A stretch of 64,000 nucleotides of DNA, from contig NZ_CP119147.1 of NCBI RefSeq assembly GCF_029167645.1, positions 6,776,501 to 6,840,500 of the forward strand, read 5' to 3'. The DNA is from Streptomyces sp. AM 2-1-1 (GTDB lineage Bacteria; Actinomycetota; Actinomycetes; Streptomycetales; Streptomycetaceae). The translations under genes and the position numbers were made by a program. Under the pieces are notes generated by a model, which made no database searches, was not told the DNA's origin, and worked only from the letters and a program-made list of their open reading frames with translations. Below are positions 24,885-32,739 of this stretch, piece after piece (position 1 is the first letter of the stretch; each line of letters opens with the position of its first letter).

Positions 24885-25052
24885 ATGGTCCCGCTTCTTC
24901 TCGTCCTGCTTCTCGCTCTCATTCTCTTCGGCGCCGGATTCGCGCTGAAGGCGTTGTGGTGGATCGCCGTGATCGTGCTGGTGGTGTGGCTGCTGGGCTT
25001 TGTCATCCGCCCGGCATCCAGTGGCCGGAAGGGACGCTGGTACCGCTGGTGA
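24885..25052 (+). CDS. 55-aa hydrophobic membrane protein
   Basis: The start is the ATG at 24885, with GGAGG nine bases upstream. The product is almost entirely membrane segments: VPLLLVLLLALILFGAGFAL and ALWWIAVIVLVVWLLGFVI, then a short basic tail GRKGRWYRW. It resembles the small 'hydrophobic protein' found widely in Streptomyces genomes (lmo0937-like group), often linked to stress genes. The function is unknown. A perfect terminator follows at 25103. Confidence 0.85.
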   Translation: MVPLLLVLLLALILFGAGFALKALWWIAVIVLVVWLLGFVIRPASSGRKGRWYRW

Positions 25053-25102
25053 ATTCGCCCCGCCCTTTTCGGCGGGACGGATTTCTGACCCACTGCCGGC
25101 TT

Positions 25103-25143
25103 GCGGGCGGCCCCGGTGACATGACGTCACCGGGGCCGCCCGC
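25103..25143. terminator. Perfect 18-bp hairpin
   Basis: Arms GCGGGCGGCCCCGGTGAC (25103-25120) and its exact complement (25126-25143) flank a 5-nt loop ATGAC. It lies between the small hydrophobic protein gene and the convergent aph-like pseudogene. Confidence 0.88.
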
Positions 25144-25193
25144 GTTCCGGTGCACAACCGGACCGCATCCTCGCCCCGGACGTGTTCCGCCGC

Positions 25194-26152
25194 TCACGCG
25201 GCCGGTGTGAGCAGCTCGGCCGGGCGTGCCGCGAACGCGGTGACGCGCTCGCGGTCCGGCCCGCTCGGGGCGACGCGGTAACCGTGCCGGATTCCGTGGA
25301 AGGTGGCGGTGACCGCGTGCCACTGGGCCCACCGCCGGACACGCTCACGATCGAATCCCGCCGCCTCCGTGTAGATGTCCAGGACGCGCTCCACGGCCCG
25401 GCTCGGGTCGTCCGACTCCATGAACGAGCGGGCGCGTGACGTGAGGAGGGTCCCCCGTCGTAGGCGGGATCGCCCGGGTGCCCCTTCGGGCCGACGGCCG
25501 GCCACGGTTCCCTCTCGGCCCGCAGGGACGTTCCTGCCGTGCAGGTCGCGGTGGACGACCGTGTCCGGCTGCTCCGGGCCGAGTTCCCGGACGGTGGCCC
25601 GGCGTGGCCGGTGACCCGGCCGGGCAGCGTGTGGGGGAGCCGTTCGGTGTCGGAGCGCAACTCCTCCTCCCCGTCGTCAGCCCGCTCCCGCAGCCGGGGC
25701 GGACCGGCCTGGGCGGGGACGGCGAGCCGGCGGCTGATCTCCGCGGCGACGGCCGCGACCGTGTCGTCGTCCCCGGACTCGGCGAGGTTCGACGTCCCCA
25801 CACGTTCGAGGAGCATCGCGAAGCGTGCGTCGTCCCGTCGGTGGAGCAGCACGGCGCCGCGGTCGCCCCACGCCGCGAGGCCGTCCGGCTCGTGGAACTT
25901 GCCCGGGTGCGGGAAGGACACCTTGACCATGGCGGCTCCCTCGGCGCACCCCCGTACCGGGAGGACGACTCCGACGCCGCCGTGCGTGATCGTCCCGTCC
26001 GGGGAGCAGCTCCAGCGGTCGAGCAACTCCTCGACGAGCGAGGGGAGTGTGCTGATCCAGGCCGCTCCGGCGGCGCCCTCGCGTCCGACGGTGGCGCGGG
26101 CGAAGGCGTCCGGAATCGTGAGTATCCAGTCAGGCCAGTGCTCCGACCGCAT
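25194..26152 (-). pseudogene. Streptomycin 6-kinase-like aminoglycoside phosphotransferase, three frameshifts
   Basis: The frame starting at ATG 26152 reads SEHWPDWILTIPDAFARATV and later ITHGGVGVVLPVR and VKVSFPHPGKFHEPDGLAAW, which is APH(6)/StrA-like text. Near 25600 the sequence leaves frame; the next segment, RATVRELGPEQPDTVVHRDL followed by HGRNV, with the catalytic HRDLHGRN motif, is in another frame. At 25525-25527 one extra C in CCC returns the first frame (LRAEREPWPAVGPKGHPGDP). At 25452-25456 a five-C run, one short, moves the end (TLLTSRARSFMESDDPSRAV to AELLTPAA) to the second frame again. No intact kinase can be made unless these are assembly errors; two of the three sites are homopolymers. 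Confidence 0.85.
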
Positions 26153-26367
26153 GGGCTCCCCGGCTTGGGCTGTGTCGGTGGGAGGGTGTCCGCCCCGGTG
26201 GATACCCGTTTCGCCGCGGACGGGCGCGCGACGACAGCCGAGAACGAAAACGACCCCGCCATGGACTGGCCGCAGGGGTGGTACTCCGCCCGGTGCGACG
26301 AAAACGGGGAGCGCGAGAGGGCGTCGGGATCGCCACGCTCGTCAACCCAGGTCGGTCCATCGCATCG

Positions 26368-26463
26368 ACCTGGAAGACGCCGGCCTCGAAGGACGCCGGC
26401 CGTGAAGGACAGCGGCCTCGAAGGATACCGACCCCGAAGGACGCCGGCCCCGAAGGACACCGG
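26368..26463. repeat. Six tandem copies of a 16-bp unit
   Basis: Six consecutive 16-mers begin at 26368, 26384, 26400, 26416, 26432 and 26448. The consensus is CCTCGAAGGACGCCGG; copies two, five and six differ from each other at only one or two positions. A degenerate seventh copy (CCTCGGTGCC...) follows. There is no spacer between copies, so it is not a CRISPR. It lies about 400 bp upstream of the CBM32 protein gene. Confidence 0.85.
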
Positions 26464-26688
26464 CCTCGGTGCCGCACGGTTGCGAGGATGAACGGAAGGG
26501 CGCGGTGCGCGCCGGTGAAGCTTCCACTTCCCGCACGCCGCCCGCGCGGCCGACCGATGCCCCCCGACGGGGTTCGACCTGGTGGCGGCCGGTGGTGGGC
26601 GGCCCGGTCCGCCCACCTCCCCGAAGTCGTCGACCGATCTCTGCTGCATCTCTTGACGGCCCCGGACCCTCCTCCTACGGTATGCGCC

Positions 26689-26704
26689 GGGAGAGCGCTC
26701 TCTC
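26689..26704. promoter_or_regulatory. Palindromic operator box 1 (GGGAGAGCGCTCTCTC)
   Basis: The core GAGAGCGCTCTC (26691-26702) is a perfect 12-bp palindrome with the AGCGCT centre usual for Streptomyces LacI-family operators. An identical 16-mer occurs 87 bp downstream. It lies about 150 bp before the CBM32 protein start. Confidence 0.7.
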
Positions 26705-26775
26705 CGAGTTCCGTTTCTGGGAACAGTTTCTGACGGACCTTCACGCATTCCGACGGGCGGGGTGTGCGGTTGGGT

Positions 26776-26791
26776 GGGAGAGCGCTCTCTC
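26776..26791. promoter_or_regulatory. Palindromic operator box 2 (identical to box 1)
   Basis: The same 16-mer as at 26689, again with the perfect core GAGAGCGCTCTC (26778-26789). It ends 59 bp before the ATG of the CBM32 protein, so a bound repressor would sit near the transcription start. Two identical boxes about eight helical turns apart suggest repression by looping. Confidence 0.72.
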
Positions 26792-26850
26792 ACAGGGTGG
26801 TCCGCCGTTCGGCGGGCCGCGGTGTGCGTTCCGAGAAGGAGCAGCGACGT

Positions 26851-29421
26851 ATGAGATTCAGATCCGGCCGAGCCGCGGCGGCAGTGGTGGCAGGCGTCCT
26901 CGCCATCCCCGTCCTGGGAGCTCCGGCGTTCGGTGCGGACGCGCCGGTCCTGCTGTCGCAGGGCCGTACCGTGACGGCATCCTCGGAGGAGAACGGCGGC
27001 ACCACGGCCGCGAAGGCGGTCGACGGCGACACCGGCACCCGCTGGTCCAGCGCCGCGTCCGACAACCAGTGGATACAGGTCGACCTCGGCTCCTCGTCCA
27101 ACGTCAGCAAGGTGGTGCTCAACTGGGAGGCCGCCTACGCGAAGGGATACCGCGTCCAGGTCTCCGCGGACGGTTCCAACTGGAGCGACCTGCGCACGGT
27201 GACGGACGGGGACGGCGGCACCGACACCCTCGACGTCAGCGGCACCGGCCGCTACGTACGGGTGCAGGGCACCGTGCGGGCGACCGCGTACGGCTACTCG
27301 CTCTGGGAGTTCCAGGTCTTCGGCTCCGCTGGGGGGACCGTCGACCCGGGCACCGGTACCGGCCAGTGCGGCACGGCCAACGCCGCGCTGAACCGTACGG
27401 CGACCGCCTCCTCCGTGGAGAACGCCGGCACCCCGGCCTCCGCCGCCTTCGACGGCAACGGCGCGACCCGCTGGGCGAGTCAGGCGACCGACACCCAGTG
27501 GATCCAGGTGGACCTCGGTGCGGTCAAGGACATCTGTCAGGTGGACCTCGCGTGGGAGGCGGCCTACGGCAAGGACTTCACCATCCGGGCGTCCACGGAC
27601 GGCACCACCTTCACCGAGCTGAAGAAGGTGACCGGCGCCACCGGCGGAAACGCCTCGTACCAGGTCCAGGGTTCGGGCCGCTACCTCCGCATCGCGGGTA
27701 CGGCCCGGGGCACCGGGTACGGCTACTCCCTCTGGGAAGCGGCCGTCCACGTGAAGGACGGCTCCACTCCGCCCGTGCAGGGCGGCGGTGACCTCGGCCC
27801 CAACGTCAAGGTCTTCGACCCCTCGATGCCGGCCGCCACCGTCCAGCAGCAGATCGACACGATCTACAAGCAGCAGGAGTCCGCGCAGTTCGGCGAGGGC
27901 CGCTACGCGCTGGTCTTCAAGCCCGGCAGCTACGACGTCAACGTCAACACCGGCTTCTACACCTCGGTGCACGGCCTCGGGAAGAACCCCGACGACGTGA
28001 CTGTCAAGGGAGTCAGCGTCGACGCCGGCTGGTTCAACGGCAACGCGACGCAGAACTTCTGGCGCTCCACGGAGAACCTCTCCATCGCCCCGTACGACGG
28101 CACCAACCGCTGGGCGGTCGCCCAGGCCGCTCCGTTCCGCCGGATGCACGTCAAGGGCGGGCTCAACCTCGCTCCCTCCGGCTACGGCTGGGCGAGCGGC
28201 GGGTACATCGCCGACTCCAAGATCGACGGCACGGTCGGCCCGTACTCGCAGCAGCAGTGGTACACCCGTGACAGCTCCATCGGCGGCTGGACCAACTCCG
28301 TCTGGAACATGGTCTTCTCGGGGACCGAGGGCGCGCCGGCGACCTCCTTCCCGGAGCCCCGCTACACCACGCTGGACACCACCCCGGTCAGCCGCGAGAA
28401 GCCATACCTCTACCTCGACGGCAACACCTACAAGGTCTTCGTGCCCTCCAAGCGGGTCAACGCGCGGGGCGTGAGCTGGGCCAACGGATCGACCCCCGGT
28501 ACCTCGATCGGGCTCGACCAGTTCTACGTGGCCAAGCCGGGCGTCTCCGCCGCCACCATCAACCAGGCGCTCGCGCAGGGCCTCCACCTGCTCTTCACCC
28601 CGGGCGTCTACCACCTCGACCGCACCATCGAGGTCAACCGTGCCGACACGGTGGTCCTGGGCCTCGGCCTCGCCACTCTCGTGCCGGACAACGGCGTCAC
28701 CGCGATGAAGGTCGCCGACGTCGACGGGGTCAAGCTCGCGAGCTTCCTGATCGACGCGGGCACCACCAACTCGCCCACCCTGCTGGAGTTCGGCAAGCAG
28801 GGCACGCACACGGACCACGCGACCAACCCGTCCTCGATGCAGGACGTGTTCGTGCGGGTGGGTGGCCAGTTCGCGGGCAAGGCCACGACGGCCGTCGAGA
28901 TCTACAGCGACGACACGCTCATCGACCACACCTGGATCTGGCGGGCCGACCACGGCTCCGGCGTCGGCTGGAACGTGAACGCCGCCGACAACGGGCTGCT
29001 CGTCCACGGCGACGACGTACTCGCCACCGGCCTCTTCGTCGAGCACTTCAAGAAGTACGACGTCGAGTGGTTCGGCGAGCGCGGACGGACGATCTTCTTC
29101 CAGAACGAGAAGGCGTACGACGTCCCGAGCCAGGCCGAGTGGATGGACGGCACCAGCAAGGGGTACGCCGGCTACAAGGTCGACAACGCCGTCAACGCGC
29201 ACGAGGCCTGGGGCGTGGGCAGTTACTGCGCCTTCACCCTGCCGGGCATCGAGGTGGACCGCGGCTTCCAGGTCCCGGTGAAGCCGGGCGTGAGGTTCCA
29301 CAGCATCCTGACCGTCTCGCTCGGCGGGGCCGGGCGCTACAACCACGTCATCAACGACACGGGCGCCCCGGCGTTCGGAACGGACACCGTTCCGTCCATG
29401 GTCACCAACTTCTCCGGCTGA
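26851..29421 (+). CDS. Secreted protein with two CBM32 domains and a predicted beta-helix catalytic region
   Basis: An 856-aa secreted protein. Signal peptide about residues 1-30 (AAAAVVAGVLAIPVLGAPAF followed by GAD). Two discoidin-type F5/8C (CBM32) domains follow, about 35-165 and 178-305, each with TRWSS or TRWAS, QWIQVDLG and YGYSLWEFQVF-like ends. The C-terminal ~550 residues (DLGPNVKVFDPSMPAATVQQ onwards) contain repeating strand-turn units such as LLFTPGVYHLDRTIEVNRAD, suggesting a parallel beta-helix as in GH55 or pectin lyases. I cannot name the enzyme activity. Twin LacI-type boxes upstream and neighbouring pectin/xylan enzymes point to plant-wall sugars. The ATG at 26851 has GAAGGAG upstream. 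Confidence 0.85.
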   Translation: MRFRSGRAAAAVVAGVLAIPVLGAPAFGADAPVLLSQGRTVTASSEENGGTTAAKAVDGDTGTRWSSAASDNQWIQVDLGSSSNVSKVVLNWEAAYAKGYRVQVSADGSNWSDLRTVTDGDGGTDTLDVSGTGRYVRVQGTVRATAYGYSLWEFQVFGSAGGTVDPGTGTGQCGTANAALNRTATASSVENAGTPASAAFDGNGATRWASQATDTQWIQVDLGAVKDICQVDLAWEAAYGKDFTIRASTDGTTFTELKKVTGATGGNASYQVQGSGRYLRIAGTARGTGYGYSLWEAAVHVKDGSTPPVQGGGDLGPNVKVFDPSMPAATVQQQIDTIYKQQESAQFGEGRYALVFKPGSYDVNVNTGFYTSVHGLGKNPDDVTVKGVSVDAGWFNGNATQNFWRSTENLSIAPYDGTNRWAVAQAAPFRRMHVKGGLNLAPSGYGWASGGYIADSKIDGTVGPYSQQQWYTRDSSIGGWTNSVWNMVFSGTEGAPATSFPEPRYTTLDTTPVSREKPYLYLDGNTYKVFVPSKRVNARGVSWANGSTPGTSIGLDQFYVAKPGVSAATINQALAQGLHLLFTPGVYHLDRTIEVNRADTVVLGLGLATLVPDNGVTAMKVADVDGVKLASFLIDAGTTNSPTLLEFGKQGTHTDHATNPSSMQDVFVRVGGQFAGKATTAVEIYSDDTLIDHTWIWRADHGSGVGWNVNAADNGLLVHGDDVLATGLFVEHFKKYDVEWFGERGRTIFFQNEKAYDVPSQAEWMDGTSKGYAGYKVDNAVNAHEAWGVGSYCAFTLPGIEVDRGFQVPVKPGVRFHSILTVSLGGAGRYNHVINDTGAPAFGTDTVPSMVTNFSG

Positions 29422-29468
29422 CAGCCGGGTAGTGGGTGCGGGTCATCGGCCTCAGGGCCGGTGACCCG

Positions 29469-29508
29469 GCGAGGCGGGTACCGGACGGCGGTCCGGTACC
29501 CGCCTCGC
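29469..29508. terminator. Perfect 18-bp hairpin between convergent genes
   Basis: Arms GCGAGGCGGGTACCGGAC (29469-29486) and its exact complement (29491-29508) surround GGCG. It lies between the CBM32 protein stop and the axeA stop. Confidence 0.88.
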
Positions 29509-29623
29509 GTACGTTCGCTCACCCGGCGGACGGGACGGAGCGGGCGGTGGTCAGATGGCGGCGGCCTGCGAGGACCGGTCGGCGGGCGGACATCCGCGGA
29601 CGCGGGTCAGCGGCCCTTCGGGC

Positions 29624-30616
29624 TCAGCCCGCTTTGCAGGAGACCGTGGGCCAAGCCGTGGAGCCGTTGGTCTGGATCGTCACTCCCCAGTTGTTGCCGC
29701 TGCCGTTGGGCTTGGCCGTCAGCACCTGCGCGCTGGGGTAGGAGGCGGCGATGTTCCACGTGGCGATGATCTTCTCGGGGGACGGGACGTTCATGGTGAC
29801 GGTCCAGTTGCTGGACCCGGTGACCGAGACACTCAGGTTGTAGCGGTCGCTCCACTGCTGCCCCGCCGACAGGACCGCCGAGCAACCGCCGCCCGTGCCA
29901 CCTCCGTCGCCGTTCCCGTCGGGCGCCACCGCGCGCCCCGTCTGCGGGGAGATCATGCCGGCGCACAGCCCGCGGGCTGCCAGCCCCTGGGCGATGCGCG
30001 GAATCGCGGCGAGGGTGGCGGCCGGCCACTCGTGCATGAGGATGATCTGGCCGTTGGTGAGCCGCCCGGCCGCCTGCACGATCGCGTCGGTACTGGCGCC
30101 GTTCCAGTCCTGCGAGTCGACGTCCCAGATCACCTGCGTCAAGCCGTACTTGGCTTCGACGGCCTGCAGCGTCGCGTTGGTCTCACCGTACGGGGGACGG
30201 AAGAGCTTGGGCGTCCCGCCGCCCGCCGCGGCGATGGCCTGCTGGGTCCGGGAGACCTCCGAGTCCATCTGCGCCTGGCTCTGCTGGATCAGGTGCGGGT
30301 GGGTGTAGCTGTGGTTGCCGACCCACATGCCCGCGTCGACCTCCGCCTTCACCTGGGCCGGGTAGGAGGCCGCGAACTGGCCTTCGTTGAACATGGTCGC
30401 CCGGAGCCCGTTCTGCTTCAGGGCGTTGAGCACGGCGGGCGTGTGGTCGTTCGAGGGGCCGTCGTCGAAGGTCAGCCCGACATAGCCGTTACAGGTGGCG
30501 GCGTACGACGGCGAGGCGACGGTCGCCAGGGCGGCGACGGTGGTCAGCGCCGTCATGACCGCCGCGAGGCCGGTGGCCAGGCCGCGAGACGAGGCGATCG
30601 AGTGGGTGGTTCGCAT
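29624..30616 (-). CDS. axeA: Acetylxylan esterase, CE4 plus CBM2
   Basis: A 330-aa secreted enzyme that removes acetyl groups from xylan. Signal peptide about residues 1-39. The CE4 domain (about 41-225) shows TFDDGPS (Asp51, Asp52), NHSYTHPHL (His102 and His106 metal ligands), FRPPYGETN, and ILMHEWPA near its end. A Gly-rich linker leads to a family 2 carbohydrate-binding module (about 232-330; [20 protein letters not shown], ending [11 protein letters not shown]). The order and text match what I recall of Streptomyces lividans AxeA (about 335 aa). The ATG at 30616 has GGAGGA upstream. Xylanase-type boxes lie in its promoter region. Confidence 0.92.
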   Translation of the reverse strand: MRTTHSIASSRGLATGLAAVMTALTTVAALATVASPSYAATCNGYVGLTFDDGPSNDHTPAVLNALKQNGLRATMFNEGQFAASYPAQVKAEVDAGMWVGNHSYTHPHLIQQSQAQMDSEVSRTQQAIAAAGGGTPKLFRPPYGETNATLQAVEAKYGLTQVIWDVDSQDWNGASTDAIVQAAGRLTNGQIILMHEWPAATLAAIPRIAQGLAARGLCAGMISPQTGRAVAPDGNGDGGGTGGGCSAVLSAGQQWSDRYNLSVSVTGSSNWTVTMNVPSPEKIIATWNIAASYPSAQVLTAKPNGSGNNWGVTIQTNGSTAWPTVSCKAG

Positions 30617-30789
30617 GGGTTCCTCCGTGGGGGAAGGCGACTGCGGCGCCCAGCCATGCCGGAAGGCCGTCTCCTGGGACGGTGAAGAGCGTCAAGTCCG
30701 CTCCCGTTGAGCGGAGTTCGGACGAGACGCGTGGATCGACCGGCGTGGGTGCTGGATACGGCGAACAGTGTTGACGCGGCTCCCTGGGC

Positions 30790-30824
30790 TGTCAATGGTT
30801 TCGACCGTGAGGGCGAAAGCTTCG
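30790..30824 (-). promoter_or_regulatory. axeA promoter element with a near-perfect xylan box
   Basis: On the minus strand TTGACA (30795-30790) is a consensus -35; a possible -10, AACACT, follows after 17 bp. Just upstream of the -35 is CGAAAGCTTCG (30814-30824), one base off the CGAAA-N-TTTCG inverted repeat known from Streptomyces xylanase promoters. A half site CGAAAC lies between them. Confidence 0.5.
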
Positions 30825-30954
30825 AGCGGCCTCCTGCGATCGGCCCTGAGCGTTTCCCCAGTTGGGGTGATGTTTTCCGTGCGCACGGCGGAAAAATGTC
30901 GCGTGGAGTGTGGGGTGGTGCTCTCTACAGGGGGCGATCCAGGGTTGGGGAGAG

Positions 30955-30970
30955 CGAAAGTTTCGAAACT
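30955..30970. promoter_or_regulatory. Perfect CGAAAGTTTCG box upstream of axeA
   Basis: CGAAAGTTTCG (30955-30965) fits CGAAA-N-TTTCG exactly and overlaps the perfect 12-bp palindrome AGTTTCGAAACT (30959-30970). It lies about 340 bp upstream of the axeA start. The motif is known to me from xylanase gene regulation in Streptomyces. Confidence 0.6.
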
Positions 30971-31852
30971 CTGTTGCGCCGCCCGAAGAGTGGTGTCGGG
31001 TGCCGGGTGCCGAACGCCCGCTGTCGGCACCGGCGGCGGGGGCGGGTGCGGGAAGGGGCACTCGCCGCGTCGGCGCTCTGGCGTCACCGCTCCACCGACG
31101 CGGGACGGGGCCACCCGATCGCGCCCCGAACCGGTGCCCGCCCGCAGGAGGGGCGGCCTGCACTACCGCGACACCTGTCGTCCCCGCCTCTTGGTGGGGG
31201 ATCACGGCTCGACTGGACCGAGTCGGGGTTCGCCGGCCTGAACCACGTGGCTCCCACGGCACCGAGCGCCGTGCTCACGCCGAGCGGAGTGCTGCGATCA
31301 ACGTCGACCCGCGCCCGGACCCCCCCGACGGGAGCCGAAGACCGGCGTCGCCCCCGGCTCTCCGATCCGCGACGGGACCGAGTCCCCCGCGGTGGCCGCC
31401 TTCCGCACGGGGGCGACCGGCGCCCCTTGCAGCCCCGCGAGCCGTTCGGCAGCGGAAGGATCCGACACACGGGTCCGTGACGCGCGACCTCGTGGGACGA
31501 GCGGAACGGCAGGTCGTTCAGGCAGGTTCCATGGTGGGGAAGAGGGCGTCCGCACAAGGCAGCAGGCGGAGAGCGCCACCGCGCCGTCCCCGGCCCCGTT
31601 CCGGCCCGACTCACCGGCGCCGAGTCGTTCCCGTCCGACCCACTGAGTGACGTGCATCGTGACATCGCAGGTCACGGGTCTGGTGTGGGTGACGATTCGG
31701 GGACTCGCGCCGGTCGGCGGCTGATGTCTGTGCCGTGGATCATCGGGCAGGCCCGGTTCCGACGGCCTGCGGGGTTCGGCTGCACCGTGACCGGCCCCCA
31801 CCTACGATCCGTCAGCCGGGCGGCACGCCATGAGACCGCTGGGGCTGCGGAG

Positions 31853-32363
31853 ATGCGGGAGCGACAGCGGATCACGGCCCGCCGGAGCGAACTGGACGCC
31901 CCCGCCGCGCGGTTGACCGAGCGGCTGCAGGAGGTGCGGGTCGAGTGGGAGGAGCTGGCCCTCGCGGAGCTGGTGTTGAATCGCTTGGCCGAGCAGGCCC
32001 AGGCCGATGCCGAGGCGGTCGCTCCGGTATCGGCGAAGGCGGCCGGGCGGGCGGTACTGCTGATCCCGCACCGCAACGACGCGGCCGACGGGGATGCGCT
32101 GCCGTGCGACCACCGCAAGATTCTGGCGATCGTGCGGGAGGCGGACGGTCCGGTGCAGGCCAGGGCGGTGGCGAGCGGCTGGCCTGGACGCGCCGGTGCG
32201 CGACGGGCTGGAGCCGCTGCGGGCGAAGATGACCAAGCCCGCCGACCGCGTCCGGCTGCAGAAGCGCCCTGACGGGCGGTTCACCGCACGTCCATACCCG
32301 GGCGTGGCCGGGGAGCCTGCAATCGTCATCCGACAGGACTCGCCCGGTTCCCCACCGGCTTGA
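31853..32363 (+). pseudogene. Broken gene of a transposon-associated actinobacterial protein family
   Basis: From ATG 31853 the frame reads MRERQRITARRSELDAPAAR, then ERLQEVRVEWEELALAELVL, then AVLLIPHRNDAADGDALPCD followed by HRKILAIVREADGPVQ. This is a coiled-coil plus winged-helix-like protein often found beside Streptomyces transposons. Near 32178-32184 an apparent 4-bp duplication (GGCTGGCC) shifts the frame. The expected continuation, LDAPVRDGLEPLRAKMTKPA followed by DR and KRPDGRFTARP, is in the next frame and ends at 32363. The family link to mobile elements is from memory. Confidence 0.6.
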
Positions 32364-32387
32364 CGCATGCCTATATCGGAATATGAT
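32360..32387 (+). promoter_or_regulatory. Promoter of the ArsR operon, apparently leaderless
   Basis: TTGACG (32360-32365) and TATGAT (32382-32387) are 16 bp apart and close to consensus. Transcription would start about 7 nt later, at or next to the ATG at 32395, so the mRNA has no leader. An imperfect repeat ATATCGGAATAT (32372-32383) overlaps the -10 and may be the site of the ArsR product itself. Confidence 0.65.
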
Positions 32388-32394
32388 TTCTCCC

Positions 32395-32736
32395 ATGGCA
32401 CGAGCAGCGACGACGTCGGACGTCTTCAACGCGATCGCCGAGCCGCAGCGCCGGGACATCCTGGCGCTGCTGCGGGCGGGTGAGCGGCCGGTGACCGACC
32501 TGGCCCGGGAGCTGGGGATGAGTCAGCCGGGAGCGTCCAAGCACCTGCGGGTGCTCCGGGAGGTGGGGCTGGTACGGGTCCGCGGGGCGGGCAAGCAGCG
32601 CCTCTACGGCTTGGACGCCAGCGGGCTGCGGCCGGTCCATGAGTGGGTCGGCGGATTCGAGCGGTTCTGGAACGAGAGTTTCGACCGGCTGGACACCTAC
32701 GTGCAGGACCTCAAGCAGACCCAACAGGAGGAATGA
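32395..32736 (+). CDS. ArsR-family winged-helix repressor
   Basis: A 113-aa DNA-binding protein. The helix-turn-helix is VTDLARELGMSQPGASKHLR, followed by the wing GLVRVRGAGKQRLYGLD. No ArsR-type metal-binding cysteines are present, so it is not a classic metal sensor. It belongs to the group that sits with SRPBCC/AHSA1 proteins, as here (next gene 3 bp downstream). It likely controls its own operon through the dyad at its promoter. An ATG at 32383 is also in frame, but the promoter -10 overlaps it, so 32395 is preferred. Confidence 0.9.
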   Translation: MARAATTSDVFNAIAEPQRRDILALLRAGERPVTDLARELGMSQPGASKHLRVLREVGLVRVRGAGKQRLYGLDASGLRPVHEWVGGFERFWNESFDRLDTYVQDLKQTQQEE

Positions 32737-32739
32737 CCG

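Larger units (their letters stand above)
26153..26850. other. Non-coding interval upstream of the CBM32 protein gene
   Basis: A 698-bp stretch between the divergent aph-like pseudogene and the CBM32 protein. It contains a six-copy 16-bp tandem repeat (26368-26463) and two identical palindromic boxes near the downstream gene (26689 and 26776). TTGACG at 26654-26659 and TATGCG near 26681 are possible -35 and -10 elements just before the first box. No gene was recognised. Confidence 0.55.
30617..31852. other. Long gene-free stretch upstream of axeA
   Basis: About 1.2 kb with no recognisable coding sequence on either strand. The part nearest axeA (30700-31000) holds its promoter and two xylan-type boxes. 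The part from 31000 to 31850 is GC-rich with several open frames but no family text, and may be decayed DNA linked to the mobile-element remnant that begins at 31853. Confidence 0.55.

Noticed and set aside
26368..26479. Regular repeats considered as a CRISPR array
   Set aside because: Units are 16 bp and directly contiguous with no spacers, and there are no cas genes in the window.
25345..29346. Very long open frame on the minus strand across the CBM32 protein gene
   Set aside because: It is the reverse-frame shadow of a high-GC gene: no family text, low-complexity Arg/Gly/Val composition, and the plus-strand frame has a signal peptide and recognisable domains.
31084..31665. Open frames of about 190-250 codons in the 31-kb gap
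   Set aside because: Frames are open on both strands, composition is skewed to Arg/Pro/Ser, no motif is recognisable and no ribosome binding site stands out. Treated as non-coding.
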